Shown in pieces: positions 34,851-44,101 of a DNA stretch of 64,000 nt (its first letter is position 1; each line of letters begins with the position of its first letter). Made by a program: the position numbers and the translations under genes. Source of the stretch: Endozoicomonas sp965232255. Lineage in GTDB: Bacteria; Pseudomonadota; Gammaproteobacteria; Pseudomonadales; Endozoicomonadaceae. The stretch spans positions 62,001 through 126,000 of the forward strand of contig OZ246962.1 in the NCBI GenBank assembly GCA_965232255.1. The letters are read 5' to 3'. The notes below the pieces were generated by a model, which saw only the letters and a program-made list of their open reading frames with translations, did no database searches and was not told where the DNA came from.

Positions 34851-35474
34851 ATGGACACTTTGACGATAACAACACGCTGGCTCGCGCTACTGCTCGTTCT
34901 GGGCTACGGCGCACCGTTGCTGGCAAACCAGGACGTTACCCGCAATATTCTCAAGGCGTTTGAACACATTCAGGTGCTTCAGGGAAAATTTGTCCAGCAG
35001 AAAAAACTCTCGGGGTTTACTAATCCATTGGTTTCCACCGGCACGTTTCTCTCGGTCAGAAACCATGGGCTAATCTGGCGAACCCAGACTCCGGTGCCGT
35101 CAACCCTGGTTATGACCCCCGGTAAAATTACCCAGAAAACCCAGGGGAGGGAGCAGACCTTCCAGGCCTCGGGAACAGGCTATGACGGGCTGGGTATTTT
35201 GCTACCAGCGCTACTGGATGGCGATCTTCCCCTGCTGGAATCGTACTTTTTTTTGCGTGCGAAACAACAAGCAACGGGCTGGGAATTATCTCTGATCCCC
35301 AGGGACAAAAAGCTGGCTGCGGTTATCGCCCAGGTCGTGATTCTCGGACAAGACAATCAATTGGACAACATAACCACAACTGGCCCCAACGGTGATGTGA
35401 CTCGCATTGAGTTCACCTCCCTCACCTTAAGCCAAAAGGCTCCGGATGCAGCGACCCTGGCAGCGTTTAACTAG
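34851..35474 (+). CDS. LolA-like periplasmic carrier of the polyene cluster
   Basis: The ATG at 34851 gives 207 residues beginning with a signal peptide (MDTLTITTRWLALLLVLGYG, cleaved after an Ala-containing site near LLANQ). The mature part resembles LolA-family carriers: VLQGKFVQQKKLSGFTNPL and SVRNHGLIWRTQTPVPSTLV. It would shuttle a hydrophobic product through the periplasm. An alternative TTG start lies five codons upstream. Its end overlaps the exporter gene by 29 bases. Confidence 0.83.
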   Translation: MDTLTITTRWLALLLVLGYGAPLLANQDVTRNILKAFEHIQVLQGKFVQQKKLSGFTNPLVSTGTFLSVRNHGLIWRTQTPVPSTLVMTPGKITQKTQGREQTFQASGTGYDGLGILLPALLDGDLPLLESYFFLRAKQQATGWELSLIPRDKKLAAVIAQVVILGQDNQLDNITTTGPNGDVTRIEFTSLTLSQKAPDAATLAAFN

Positions 35475-37803
35475 TCCCACTGTACGACTGGGTATCTGGT
35501 GTTTGCTGATTGGCCTGTTACTGAGCAGCGTTTTGCTTAAAACCGGACTGCACATACCGGGGGTAGCCACAGAACTGACCAGCTTGCTGCCCGCAACCGA
35601 ACAGGATGCCAGTTCAGCAGCGGCAACCAGTCAGTTTGCCCGCAGTTTCAACCATCGTGTTCTATTTCTGGTGTCGTCCAGTGAGCGTGCCGATGCCCGG
35701 GCAGCTGCCACAGAGCTTGATATCAAACTGAACGACAGCAAGAGCTTTGAACAACTTTTGACGTATATCCAGCCAGAGCGTTGGCAACAGATTACCAGCT
35801 TCTATTACCCGTGGCGTTACGCGCTGTTAAACAGTCGTTTGCAAGGATTATCCACTGATAAGCTGGGTGATCAACTGGTGCAACAAACCCTGAGTCGGCT
35901 AATCAGCCCGGTCAATGTCCTGACGCCGCAACAGCTAATCAGTGACCCACTGCAACAACTGCCGCAATGGTTTGCCCAACTGGCACACGACACAGGTAAT
36001 ATAAAAAACGACGATGGGCTATTAGTGGTAGATAACGGTCAGTATCACGTCATGATTTCAGGGCTGTTAGCCGGTGAAACTCTCTCTCTTCAGGATCAGA
36101 CGCGACTGGTAAATCAGATCAATAGCAGCATCGCCCAAATTCAGCAGCAATTTCCCGACGTCAGCATCATCAGCAATGGCATGATTTTTTACGCCAAGGC
36201 TGGTGCCGACCTGGCCCAAAACGAAGTGAGCACTATTAGTATTGGCTCTCTGGTGGGCATTATTGCCTTACTCTGGCTGGCCTTCAGAACCTGGTCACCG
36301 TTATTGCTCTGTCTGATTTCGCTGGGCACTGGAATTATCACCGGTTATATCGTGACATGGCTGGTATTTGGCGAAGTCCATGTGATCACGCTAGTGTTTG
36401 GCGCCAGCCTGACCGGCGTATCCATCGATTACACCTTTCATTACATGACGAACTGGCTGCATCAAGGCAATCGCTGGTCGCCCCGGACAGGGCTGAAACA
36501 TATATTGCCAGGCATTTCTCTCGGTTTGATCACCAGCCTGCTTGGTTATCTGCCCATGCTGGCCACACCGTTTCCTGGTTTACAACAGATGGCCACCTTC
36601 TCTTCAGTCGGCTTGCTGGCCGCATGGCTGACAGTGGTTCTTGCCTATCCTGCGCTACTGCGGCGTCCACCAAAGCCCCAACAAGGCAATCGCCTTCTGC
36701 CGTTCATTGATCGTTTTCTAACTATATGGAATATGTCGTCTGTACGCTGTCGTTCAGCAATTGCAATATTCCCGGTTGTTTTTGCCATTATTTTCCTTCC
36801 TCGGCTAAAAACAAACGACGATATACACCAGTTACAGAGTCGCCCTGCAACACTGGTGGCAGCAGAAGAGCAAGCCCGCGCTATTATTGGCCACCTACCG
36901 GATAACCGCTTTTTCCTGGTGCGCGGCTCATCACCGGAGCAATTATTGCAACGTGACGAGCAGTTAGCCAAGTGGCTTAATCACCAGGTGGACGCTGGCA
37001 AACTGCAAGGTTATCGCGCCATATCCGACCTGCTACCGTCGGAACAGACCCAGCGTTGCAACCAGAAAAAAGTGGCACATATTTTTTCTCACCAACTGCC
37101 GGGACTTTGGCAACAACTGGGGTTTGCTGGCGGTCAGCAGGCACAAGCACAGTTTGATCAGCGCAATAAAAAACCATTGACGCCTGCAGCGTGGCTCAAT
37201 AGCCCTGTCGCTTCCGTTTATGGTCATCTCTGGCTAGGTCAGATCGGTGGTGAGTATTTTTCTGCCGTGATACCCAGCGGCGTCCATAACGACTGGCAGC
37301 CACAACAGGCCGAAACGTTGTCCGGTGTTGAGTTTATTGACAAGACCACGGACACCTCGCAACTGTTTGGCCGTTATCGTGCATTAATGGGTTGGCTGCT
37401 GCTGGGGGCTTACGTCGTGATCTGGGCTGTTCTGGCCAGCCGTTATGGCGTGCCGGGCGCGGTGCAAGTGGTATTGCCTCCGTTGCTGGCGGTCCTGACC
37501 ACTCTTTCCTGGCTGGCACTCACCGGTCAGGCCATTAATCTGTTCCATGTTCTGGCATTGATCATAGTGCTTGGCATCGGCATCGACTACACGCTGTTTT
37601 TCCATGAAGCGGGCTGTGAACAGCGTTATACCTTTATGGCCATTACGCTCTCAGCACTCACCACCCTGCTCTCGTTTGGCTTACTGACTCTTTCTTCCAC
37701 CGCAGCTATTGCCGGTTTTGGTCAAACCGTGCTGATCGGCATAACGGTGTGTTATCTACTCTCACCCATGGCCAGCAAAAAAGGTAGCCGTAAGTATGTG
37801 TAA
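35446..37803 (+). CDS. MMPL/RND-type exporter of the polyene cluster
   Basis: The 785-residue membrane protein has the duplicated RND half-structure: one N-terminal helix (VRLGIWCLLIGLLLSSVLLK), a periplasmic loop, then five helices, with this unit repeated in the second half. The first transmembrane cluster contains GASLTGVSIDYTFHYM and the second VLGIGIDYTLFFHE, the typical D-Y motifs of MMPL transporters that couple to protons. It corresponds to the ApeM-type exporter. It overlaps both its neighbours, supporting co-expression with the LolA-like and lipoprotein genes. Confidence 0.9.
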   Translation: MQRPWQRLTSPTVRLGIWCLLIGLLLSSVLLKTGLHIPGVATELTSLLPATEQDASSAAATSQFARSFNHRVLFLVSSSERADARAAATELDIKLNDSKSFEQLLTYIQPERWQQITSFYYPWRYALLNSRLQGLSTDKLGDQLVQQTLSRLISPVNVLTPQQLISDPLQQLPQWFAQLAHDTGNIKNDDGLLVVDNGQYHVMISGLLAGETLSLQDQTRLVNQINSSIAQIQQQFPDVSIISNGMIFYAKAGADLAQNEVSTISIGSLVGIIALLWLAFRTWSPLLLCLISLGTGIITGYIVTWLVFGEVHVITLVFGASLTGVSIDYTFHYMTNWLHQGNRWSPRTGLKHILPGISLGLITSLLGYLPMLATPFPGLQQMATFSSVGLLAAWLTVVLAYPALLRRPPKPQQGNRLLPFIDRFLTIWNMSSVRCRSAIAIFPVVFAIIFLPRLKTNDDIHQLQSRPATLVAAEEQARAIIGHLPDNRFFLVRGSSPEQLLQRDEQLAKWLNHQVDAGKLQGYRAISDLLPSEQTQRCNQKKVAHIFSHQLPGLWQQLGFAGGQQAQAQFDQRNKKPLTPAAWLNSPVASVYGHLWLGQIGGEYFSAVIPSGVHNDWQPQQAETLSGVEFIDKTTDTSQLFGRYRALMGWLLLGAYVVIWAVLASRYGVPGAVQVVLPPLLAVLTTLSWLALTGQAINLFHVLALIIVLGIGIDYTLFFHEAGCEQRYTFMAITLSALTTLLSFGLLTLSSTAAIAGFGQTVLIGITVCYLLSPMASKKGSRKYV

Positions 37804-38419
37804 AACCGTTGTCATGGGCAGATATTTGCCTATCGTCGCTATTCTGGTATGGCTCTCAGGCTGTGCCATGATGAATAAAAAAATTACTCCCCCCGCCAGC
37901 GTCTATTTGACCAAAACCGTGCAATGGCAATTACCCGGTACTGACATTCTGCCACCTGGCAATTATGTGCTCACCCAAACCGTTCAGGCCAGCTACGGTA
38001 AACAGACAGCAGACTTGCTATTTCAGGTAGAAAAGCAGCAACAACGCCTGATTATGGCAGCGTTGATGCCCAGTGGTGAGCCGCTGGTACAGCTTATTTA
38101 CGACAATGGTCAAATTTCTGGCCAGGTTAGTCCGCTGGTTCCAGCTGTTCTGTCGCTACCTCACCTGGTTGCTGACTTTTTGCTGGTTTACGGTGAAGAG
38201 CAACTACTTGAGCAGCCGCTGGCGAGCGGTGGAATTTCACTGGATCAGGGCAGCCGTGAGCGAATCTTGCGTTACCGGGGAGAACCCATTATCAGCATAC
38301 AGTACAGTGGTAACACGACAGATATTTCAAGCACTGCATGGCCAACGGAAGCAACCTTGCAAAACTGGACATTGGACTACCAGCTAACCATCCGAACTCT
38401 GAGTCACACAGCATTATGA
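37796..38419 (+). CDS. DUF3261-like lipoprotein of the polyene cluster
   Basis: The 207-residue protein has a lipoprotein signal ending in LSGC with acylation at Cys23 (start ATG 37796; an internal ATG at 37814 would also work). The mature domain has ANYGK-like strands (YVLTQTVQASYGKQTADLLF) and DFLLVYGEEQLL, as in the DUF3261 lipoproteins found with LolA-like and MMPL genes in aryl polyene clusters (ApeN type). It is expected in the outer membrane as the acceptor of the export route. It overlaps the next gene by ATGA. Confidence 0.8.
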   Translation: MCKTVVMGRYLPIVAILVWLSGCAMMNKKITPPASVYLTKTVQWQLPGTDILPPGNYVLTQTVQASYGKQTADLLFQVEKQQQRLIMAALMPSGEPLVQLIYDNGQISGQVSPLVPAVLSLPHLVADFLLVYGEEQLLEQPLASGGISLDQGSRERILRYRGEPIISIQYSGNTTDISSTAWPTEATLQNWTLDYQLTIRTLSHTAL

Positions 38420-39606
38420 CGCTCCCCTACTCCCCCTTTCCGGTCTATCTCTCGGCCATGGGTATGGTCTGCGCGCTGGGCAATGACCATCAGCAAATTC
38501 TTGCCAAACTGTTGTTGGGTAATCGCGATGGCATGGTTCTGGATCAACAGCTGCTCCCCGGCAAAGCGCTCAGACTGGGCCGAGTATGCATTGAGGAAGC
38601 TAGTGACCCTGCAGCGCACAGTCACAGCAATCAACTGCTGCTAAAGGCATTGACGTCCATTGCGAGTGAAATCCAGCGGTTAATTAAGCGATTCGGCCCC
38701 GACCGGATAGGCATTGTGCTCGGTACCAGTACCTCTGGCACCCTTACGGGAGAAGCGGCCATGGAGGAGCATCTGACCAGCGGCCATTTTCCTGCAGGAT
38801 ACGACTTTCGCATTCAGGAAATGGGCGACCCTGCTCGCTTTCTGGCTAATCTCCTGGCAATCAATGGACCTGCCTATAGCATTTCCACTGCTTGCTCATC
38901 CGGCGGTAAAGTGTTTTTCTCAGCTCGTAATCTTATTCGCGCGGGGCTTTGTGATGCGATTATTGTTGGTGGTGTAGACACTTTGTGCCGTTTAACCGTG
39001 CGGGGATTTTCCGCCCTGGAATCACTGGCAGACGGCTATTGCCAGCCATTTAGTGCCAACCGCAACGGCATCAACCTTGGCGAAGGGGCCGCTTTGTTCA
39101 CCATGACCTGTGAAACAGCGCCTATTGAATTGCTGGGCGTGGGTGAATCATCCGACGCCTGGCATATATCGGCACCCCAACCTGAAGGTATTGGTGCCGA
39201 GGCGGCCATGCGCGCAGCGTTGGCTGATGCCAAACTGAGTTGTGAAGCTATTGACTATCTTAATCTGCACGGCACTGCCACAGCGTTAAACGATGCCATG
39301 GAAAGCCAGGCGGTCATGCGTCTGTTTGGTCAGCGTATCCCTTGCAGTTCCAGCAAAACCATGACCGGGCACACCCTCGGTGCTGCCGGCGCGGTAGAGG
39401 CAGCGCTGGTCTGGTTGCTGCTCTCAAAGCTGAACAAAGATCGGCAGGTTCCACCCCATATTGCCGACCAGCCCAGGGATCCAACCTTGCCAGCAATCAG
39501 TCTGGCCAGCGACCAGACCAAATTGCCGGACGGTCGAACCTGCATCATGAGCAACTCGTTTGCTTTTGGGGGCAGCAATGTGTCAGTCATTCTCGGAACA
39601 CAGTGA
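38416..39606 (+). CDS. Beta-ketoacyl-ACP synthase (KS) of the polyene cluster
   Basis: The ATG at 38416 overlaps the preceding stop and gives 396 residues. The complete KAS II-type triad is present: Cys160 in SISTACSSGGKVFF, His285 in NLHGTATALND and His319 in SKTMTGHTLGAAG. The C-terminal SNSFAFGGSNVSVILG is also conserved. It corresponds to the ApeO type and should form a heterodimer with the chain-length factor at 27793. It is the only complete KS in the cluster; most related clusters end with a second one. Confidence 0.92.
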   Translation: MTLPYSPFPVYLSAMGMVCALGNDHQQILAKLLLGNRDGMVLDQQLLPGKALRLGRVCIEEASDPAAHSHSNQLLLKALTSIASEIQRLIKRFGPDRIGIVLGTSTSGTLTGEAAMEEHLTSGHFPAGYDFRIQEMGDPARFLANLLAINGPAYSISTACSSGGKVFFSARNLIRAGLCDAIIVGGVDTLCRLTVRGFSALESLADGYCQPFSANRNGINLGEGAALFTMTCETAPIELLGVGESSDAWHISAPQPEGIGAEAAMRAALADAKLSCEAIDYLNLHGTATALNDAMESQAVMRLFGQRIPCSSSKTMTGHTLGAAGAVEAALVWLLLSKLNKDRQVPPHIADQPRDPTLPAISLASDQTKLPDGRTCIMSNSFAFGGSNVSVILGTQ

Positions 39607-40079
39607 TGCGCCTGAATTCCCTTGAGTTAACACCGGAAAAACTGCTACCTCATGCTCACCCCATGATTCTGCTTGACGCGGTGGACAGCTATGGCGAGGA
39701 TTTTGCCCAGGCACTGGTAACGCCTGGTCCTGACAGCCCCTTTGCCGATTCCACAGGGAATGTGCCGTGCTGGGTTGGCATGGAGTATATGGCCCAAACC
39801 ATCGCTATTTTTGCTGGTATCCGGGCGCGTCAGCAAGGCTTGCCCATCAAGCTGGGCCTGTTGCTCGGTACTCGTTCCTACAACATTGAAGTAGAACAGT
39901 TTTGCTGCGACCAACTTTACAGCGTTCATGTGCGGCAAATAATTACAGATGGTTCCCTGAGCGCCTTTGACTGCACCATTAGCTCCGCGGGTAATCCAAC
40001 AGTGCTGGCTCAAGCAGTGATCAATGCTTATCAGCCTGAAAATATCGACGACTTTTTTATGCAAGGGCACACAGCATGA
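39606..40079 (+). CDS. Second hot-dog dehydratase subunit of the polyene cluster
   Basis: The ATG at 39606 shares one base with the KS stop (TGATG) and gives 157 residues. LLPHAHPMILLDAVDSYG at the start and CWVGMEYMAQTIAIFAGIRA in the central helix are the landmarks of the ApeP-type dehydratase. It is expected to pair with the protein at 31168 to dehydrate 3-hydroxyacyl-ACP intermediates. A frame open upstream of this start overlaps the KS gene and is not used. Confidence 0.85.
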   Translation: MRLNSLELTPEKLLPHAHPMILLDAVDSYGEDFAQALVTPGPDSPFADSTGNVPCWVGMEYMAQTIAIFAGIRARQQGLPIKLGLLLGTRSYNIEVEQFCCDQLYSVHVRQIITDGSLSAFDCTISSAGNPTVLAQAVINAYQPENIDDFFMQGHTA

Positions 40080-40801
40080 GCAGAACTGTACTGGTTACCG
40101 GCTCCAGCCGGGGAATTGGTCGAGCCATTGCCCTGCGCCTGGCCGCTGATGGCTACCGTATTGCGCTTCATTGCCGGACGGGTCTGGCTCAGGCACAAAA
40201 GACGCTATCCCTGGTGCAAGAGGCTGACAGCGATGGTCGTATATTACAGTTTGATCTTGCTGACCGTCAGCAGTGCCGCCGTGTTCTGGAGCAAGATATT
40301 AACGATCACGGTGCCTATTACGGTGTCGTTTGTAATGCCGGCATGATTCGCGATAATGCCTTTGTGGCCATGAAGGCTGATGATTGGGATGGTGTCGTTC
40401 ATACCAATCTGGATGGTTTTTATAATGTTCTGCATCCGGTGGTGATGCCCATGGTGCGTCGACGCAAGCCAGGCAGAATTATCACCCTGGCATCGGTTTC
40501 TGGGATGATTGGTAACCACGGGCAGGTCAACTACAGCGCTGCCAAAGCGGGCATCATTGGCGCTACCAAAGCATTAGCCCTGGAGCTGGCCAAACGACAG
40601 ATTACCGTTAACTGCGTCGCTCCCGGACTCATCGAGACGGACATGATTGCCGATGCTCCGGTTGAAGAAATCATCAAAATGATCCCGACAGGACGCCCTG
40701 GTAAGCCTGAAGAGGTTGCTTCGCTGGTCAGCTATCTGATGTCGGAAAGTGCTGCTTATATTACCAGACAGGTTATTTCTGTTAATGGCGGCGTGGCCTG
40801 A
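40076..40801 (+). CDS. 3-ketoacyl-ACP reductase (FabG-like) of the polyene cluster
   Basis: This is a 241-residue short-chain dehydrogenase. It has the NADPH-binding TGSSRGIGRAIALRLA, the NAG motif (VCNAGMIRDNAF) and the catalytic Ser140, Tyr153 and Lys157 in LASVSGMIGNHGQVNYSAAK. The C-terminal VISVNGGVA is typical of FabG proteins. It corresponds to the ApeQ type and overlaps the dehydratase gene by 4 bases. It is the last gene of the operon; about 190 non-coding bases follow before an unrelated gene. Confidence 0.93.
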   Translation: MSRTVLVTGSSRGIGRAIALRLAADGYRIALHCRTGLAQAQKTLSLVQEADSDGRILQFDLADRQQCRRVLEQDINDHGAYYGVVCNAGMIRDNAFVAMKADDWDGVVHTNLDGFYNVLHPVVMPMVRRRKPGRIITLASVSGMIGNHGQVNYSAAKAGIIGATKALALELAKRQITVNCVAPGLIETDMIADAPVEEIIKMIPTGRPGKPEEVASLVSYLMSESAAYITRQVISVNGGVA

Positions 40802-40992
40802 TGCTACGTACCAATACCACCTGCCCCCTATGTAAAATTATTTGAACCTCGTCTTTGGTTCGTGCTCATATCGAGTATGAGTCGATACAGGGCAGGCTCA
40901 TATTGCTGCCGTGTGTAAATGACGATGAGATGAACCTGTGGGATAAAAAGCAACCAGCACTTCAGCAAGTTTTTTAATCCGACCGTAATAAA

Positions 40993-43182
40993 ATGCCACC
41001 AATTCAGCCCATAAAGCCAACCACTTCTGCCAGCGCGCTAAAAAACCAGCAAGCGTCGCCAAGTGCTCCCCCGGTAAATATTCAAAATGCCAGGGGGGTG
41101 CCAACGTATACGCCGCCAATGCCTGATTCCGGTGCCGATCCGATATCATTGAACGACATAACCCAGAGATGGGGCAGGCAGAATCAAGGAGCTACCAGCG
41201 CGCAAACGTCAAGAAGAACAACAAGGAAACCAGCCCATACCACGCGCCGACAAAGACAAAAAAACGCAGAGGAAGAGGAAAATGCGGCAAAGGGTCTGGA
41301 TATTAAACCAACGACGCCTTATGAGGAGTTTGTCAAAAAGATTTCTGCCCGGAGTAATCGGGTTGAGTCTGAGCCACCGAATAATCCGGACAGGCCACTA
41401 TACACCACTGCAGATGCTATTCAGGCAGGTGCAGCCCTGTTGGCGGGCGGCCTACAAACGACAGCTGCCGTAGCGGCAACCCGCTGGGATCTGAACATTA
41501 AGCCAACGGTCAATCCCGAGGCCAGGTCTTTTGTTGAGCGTGTTTATGATGTAGTGGCGGGATTTACCGGACGGTTCTTCGGGAGCGACAGTAACAGCAC
41601 AACGGGCGCTGATGCTCCAGGTGGCAGCAATGACACTCTGGCTGACCGCGCAGCACATACTGAGCCGCCCGAGGATCCTACCGTGCCTGACAGGGAGCAG
41701 GCCTTTCCTGTTATGTTCGATGAAGCACCACAAGAAACGACAAGACCAACGAGTGGAGTAAATCCGGACGCCCTCTATGAGGAGGTAGTAAAAGTACTAC
41801 GCAGCTTGAATGTCGAGGCATTGGAGCAAGCAGAACATACGCCAGACTCAGCACGTCATTCTGGTGAGCATCATCACCGGCACAAGCACCATCGTCATCA
41901 TGATCATGATCAGCACGGGCATCAACATCATGATGAACGCCATCACCGCCAACCAAGGTATACCAAACCCTGGGATGCGGAAAACGCCTTTCCGGATAAA
42001 GTGCTGCAACAAAATCCCGAACATTCACATGTTTGTGTGCAGTCCCGAGGCGCAGGTTCCGGCACCAGAGAACTCTTTCAGGATCAAGATGAAACCAGCG
42101 TTAAAATCGAAAACAACTGTCGTTATCCGGTAGACGTGAAGTTATTTGTAGCAGATGGACGACAGTCAAAAGATGCACAAATGATCACGATTCCGTCTGG
42201 CGCTGACCAGAGCGTGCAACTGGAAAGAGATTTGCCCTGGTTATATCGGGCCACAGTGAAGACGGATCAACCAGCCGGGCCAATACCGACAGGCTACAAC
42301 CTGCAGTGCTTGCGCACAGTGCATAACCGCAATCTGGATGCATCCTATTCCAAAGAAGAAATGCTGATGTTTTCCCGACTGACCTCCTATGCCTATGTGC
42401 GTGATCCCGCGCTACTGACCGGCGGTTGGGCACCTGATCCAGCTTTGGGAGCGACTCTGGCAGCGCGGGCCGAAGTGGGTTTCGATCAAGACCAAGGCTT
42501 GCTCAGTGACCAGGTTTCCGGGCTTGTGGCAGTACCAATCAAAAGACATATTGACGGCCGCACGCAATACGCCATAGTTTTCGGTGGCACGACTGCCAGT
42601 TTATCAAGCACTGGGGGTGTAAGCGAGCGAATCTGGCAACCCGAGACGCATAGACAACTTGGTGCTAACGTGGCTACCTGGAGTGGTAGTATTCCCAAAA
42701 TATATGATCAGGCCAGAAAGCTTGTTGTTGTTTTGGCCAGAGAGGCGCAAGAAAATAACGCCAGCGCCTACGCCATTGGCCACTCATTGGGTGGAGGTCT
42801 GTCTTCATACGGTGTTGGTGTTGCGCGGGCAATGGGCTATGGCGTGCAGGCCCGGGCCTTTGCGTCAACACCGAGCAACTCTGCCATGAGGGACATGATC
42901 GCTAGCCATATGGCCGAAGGCGTCAAGGTAGAAAATATCGTTGAAGGGATAAAGGAAGTTCATGTACGGGGCGACGTTATTCCGGGTTCCCAGAATTTAC
43001 AGAGAGATCTGAACCTCCTTGGGGAAGTATTTGAAATCGTCCCGGAAGGTGAACCCGCATCAGCGCGGGGCGCCCATGCTGATTATCGGGACTATATAGA
43101 CAGGCACTCCCAGGACAAATGGCTCAGGCAAGGCAGTGGCAATAATAAAGGTGGTAAGAAGAAAGCAAAAAAACGCACTTAA
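40993..43182 (+). CDS. Lipase-fold (DUF2974/Mbeg1-like) protein with a His-rich tract, putative effector
   Basis: The protein has 729 residues and no signal peptide. The first 290 residues are Pro/Ala/Thr-rich and disordered, with a basic patch near residue 75-95. A tract of mostly His, Asp and Lys lies at about 293-320 (pieces such as HHHRHKHHRHHDHDQ). From about 470 a lipase-like domain follows with AYAIGHSLGGGLSSYG and Ser598 as nucleophile, RAFASTPSNSAM and a late VHVRGDVIPGSQN, where Asp could be the triad acid. The C-terminus is very basic (GGKKKAKKRT). It shares the lipase elbow with the large protein at 739-4752 but little else. A host-directed hydrolase is inferred; the His tract may bind metal. 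Confidence 0.65.
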   Translation: MPPIQPIKPTTSASALKNQQASPSAPPVNIQNARGVPTYTPPMPDSGADPISLNDITQRWGRQNQGATSAQTSRRTTRKPAHTTRRQRQKNAEEEENAAKGLDIKPTTPYEEFVKKISARSNRVESEPPNNPDRPLYTTADAIQAGAALLAGGLQTTAAVAATRWDLNIKPTVNPEARSFVERVYDVVAGFTGRFFGSDSNSTTGADAPGGSNDTLADRAAHTEPPEDPTVPDREQAFPVMFDEAPQETTRPTSGVNPDALYEEVVKVLRSLNVEALEQAEHTPDSARHSGEHHHRHKHHRHHDHDQHGHQHHDERHHRQPRYTKPWDAENAFPDKVLQQNPEHSHVCVQSRGAGSGTRELFQDQDETSVKIENNCRYPVDVKLFVADGRQSKDAQMITIPSGADQSVQLERDLPWLYRATVKTDQPAGPIPTGYNLQCLRTVHNRNLDASYSKEEMLMFSRLTSYAYVRDPALLTGGWAPDPALGATLAARAEVGFDQDQGLLSDQVSGLVAVPIKRHIDGRTQYAIVFGGTTASLSSTGGVSERIWQPETHRQLGANVATWSGSIPKIYDQARKLVVVLAREAQENNASAYAIGHSLGGGLSSYGVGVARAMGYGVQARAFASTPSNSAMRDMIASHMAEGVKVENIVEGIKEVHVRGDVIPGSQNLQRDLNLLGEVFEIVPEGEPASARGAHADYRDYIDRHSQDKWLRQGSGNNKGGKKKAKKRT

Positions 43183-43273
43183 GTTTGCTAACGCCTAGGC
43201 TGGAAATGTCGCACCGCGCTCAGCAGGCAGGAGAGATTGCCTCGTGCAGCAACCCACCCAAGCCACGCCCTGG

Positions 43274-44077
43274 TTATGCAAACACAAACCCGAGCAGCAC
43301 CACACCCAGTATCATCCGGTAAATGACAAAGGGCATTAAGCCAATTCGGTTAATAAAAGCCAGGAAAAAGTACACACAGAGCCACGCACTGATAGCGGAC
43401 ACCAAAGTTCCCAACGACAAGGTCTGCCAGTCAATCGGCGTGGTGCTTTTGGCCAGGTCCACCAGCAACAGGCTGCCAGCCCCGACAATTACCGGAATGG
43501 AGAGCAGAAAAGAGAAGCGCGCGGCAGCTTCACGGGTAAAACCCATCATCAGCGCAGCAGTCATGGTAATGCCAGAACGGGAAGTGCCCGGAATCAGGGC
43601 CAGCGCCTGGGCAAAACCGATCAGCATCGCCTGGCGAAAGGTTATTTTCTCCAGCGGCAGCACTCGTGCCCCGGTATAATCCGCCCAGCCCAGCACCGCT
43701 CCAAAAATCATAGTAGTGGCAGCAATCACTGCTACAGAGCGCATGGCTGTGTCCATTCCCGTTTGCTTCAGGATCAGACCAAAAACCACTGCTGGCAAGG
43801 TGGCAAAAATCAGGTACCAACCTAAACGACTGTTAACAGTAGTTCCTTTGCCGGCCAATGATCTCAGCCAATCCTGGGCAATGGTCAGCAGGTCTTTCCA
43901 GAAATAGATGATCACTGCCGTCAGTGTGCCAAGGTGGACGGCCACGTCAAAAGCCAATCCCTGATCGGTCCAGCCAAACAGCTGGGCAGGCAGAATCAGG
44001 TGTCCGGAACTGGAGATTGGCAAAAATTCAGTAATGCCCTGAAGCAGGGCGAGAATAACGGTTTGCAAAGTGTCCAT
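43274..44077 (-). CDS. uppP: Undecaprenyl-diphosphatase
   Basis: The 267-residue membrane enzyme (BacA family) dephosphorylates undecaprenyl diphosphate to recycle the lipid carrier of peptidoglycan synthesis. The signature LLQGITEFLPISSSGHLIL at the N-terminus and LIPGTSRSGITMTAALMMGF in the middle contain the catalytic Glu, Ser and Arg residues. Length and helix pattern match the family. Overproduction gives bacitracin resistance in E. coli. It is downstream of tsaB on the same strand. Confidence 0.96.
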   Translation of the reverse strand: MDTLQTVILALLQGITEFLPISSSGHLILPAQLFGWTDQGLAFDVAVHLGTLTAVIIYFWKDLLTIAQDWLRSLAGKGTTVNSRLGWYLIFATLPAVVFGLILKQTGMDTAMRSVAVIAATTMIFGAVLGWADYTGARVLPLEKITFRQAMLIGFAQALALIPGTSRSGITMTAALMMGFTREAAARFSFLLSIPVIVGAGSLLLVDLAKSTTPIDWQTLSLGTLVSAISAWLCVYFFLAFINRIGLMPFVIYRMILGVVLLGFVFA

Positions 44078-44101
44078 AGCAATGCTTCCACATTCATTTA
44101 T

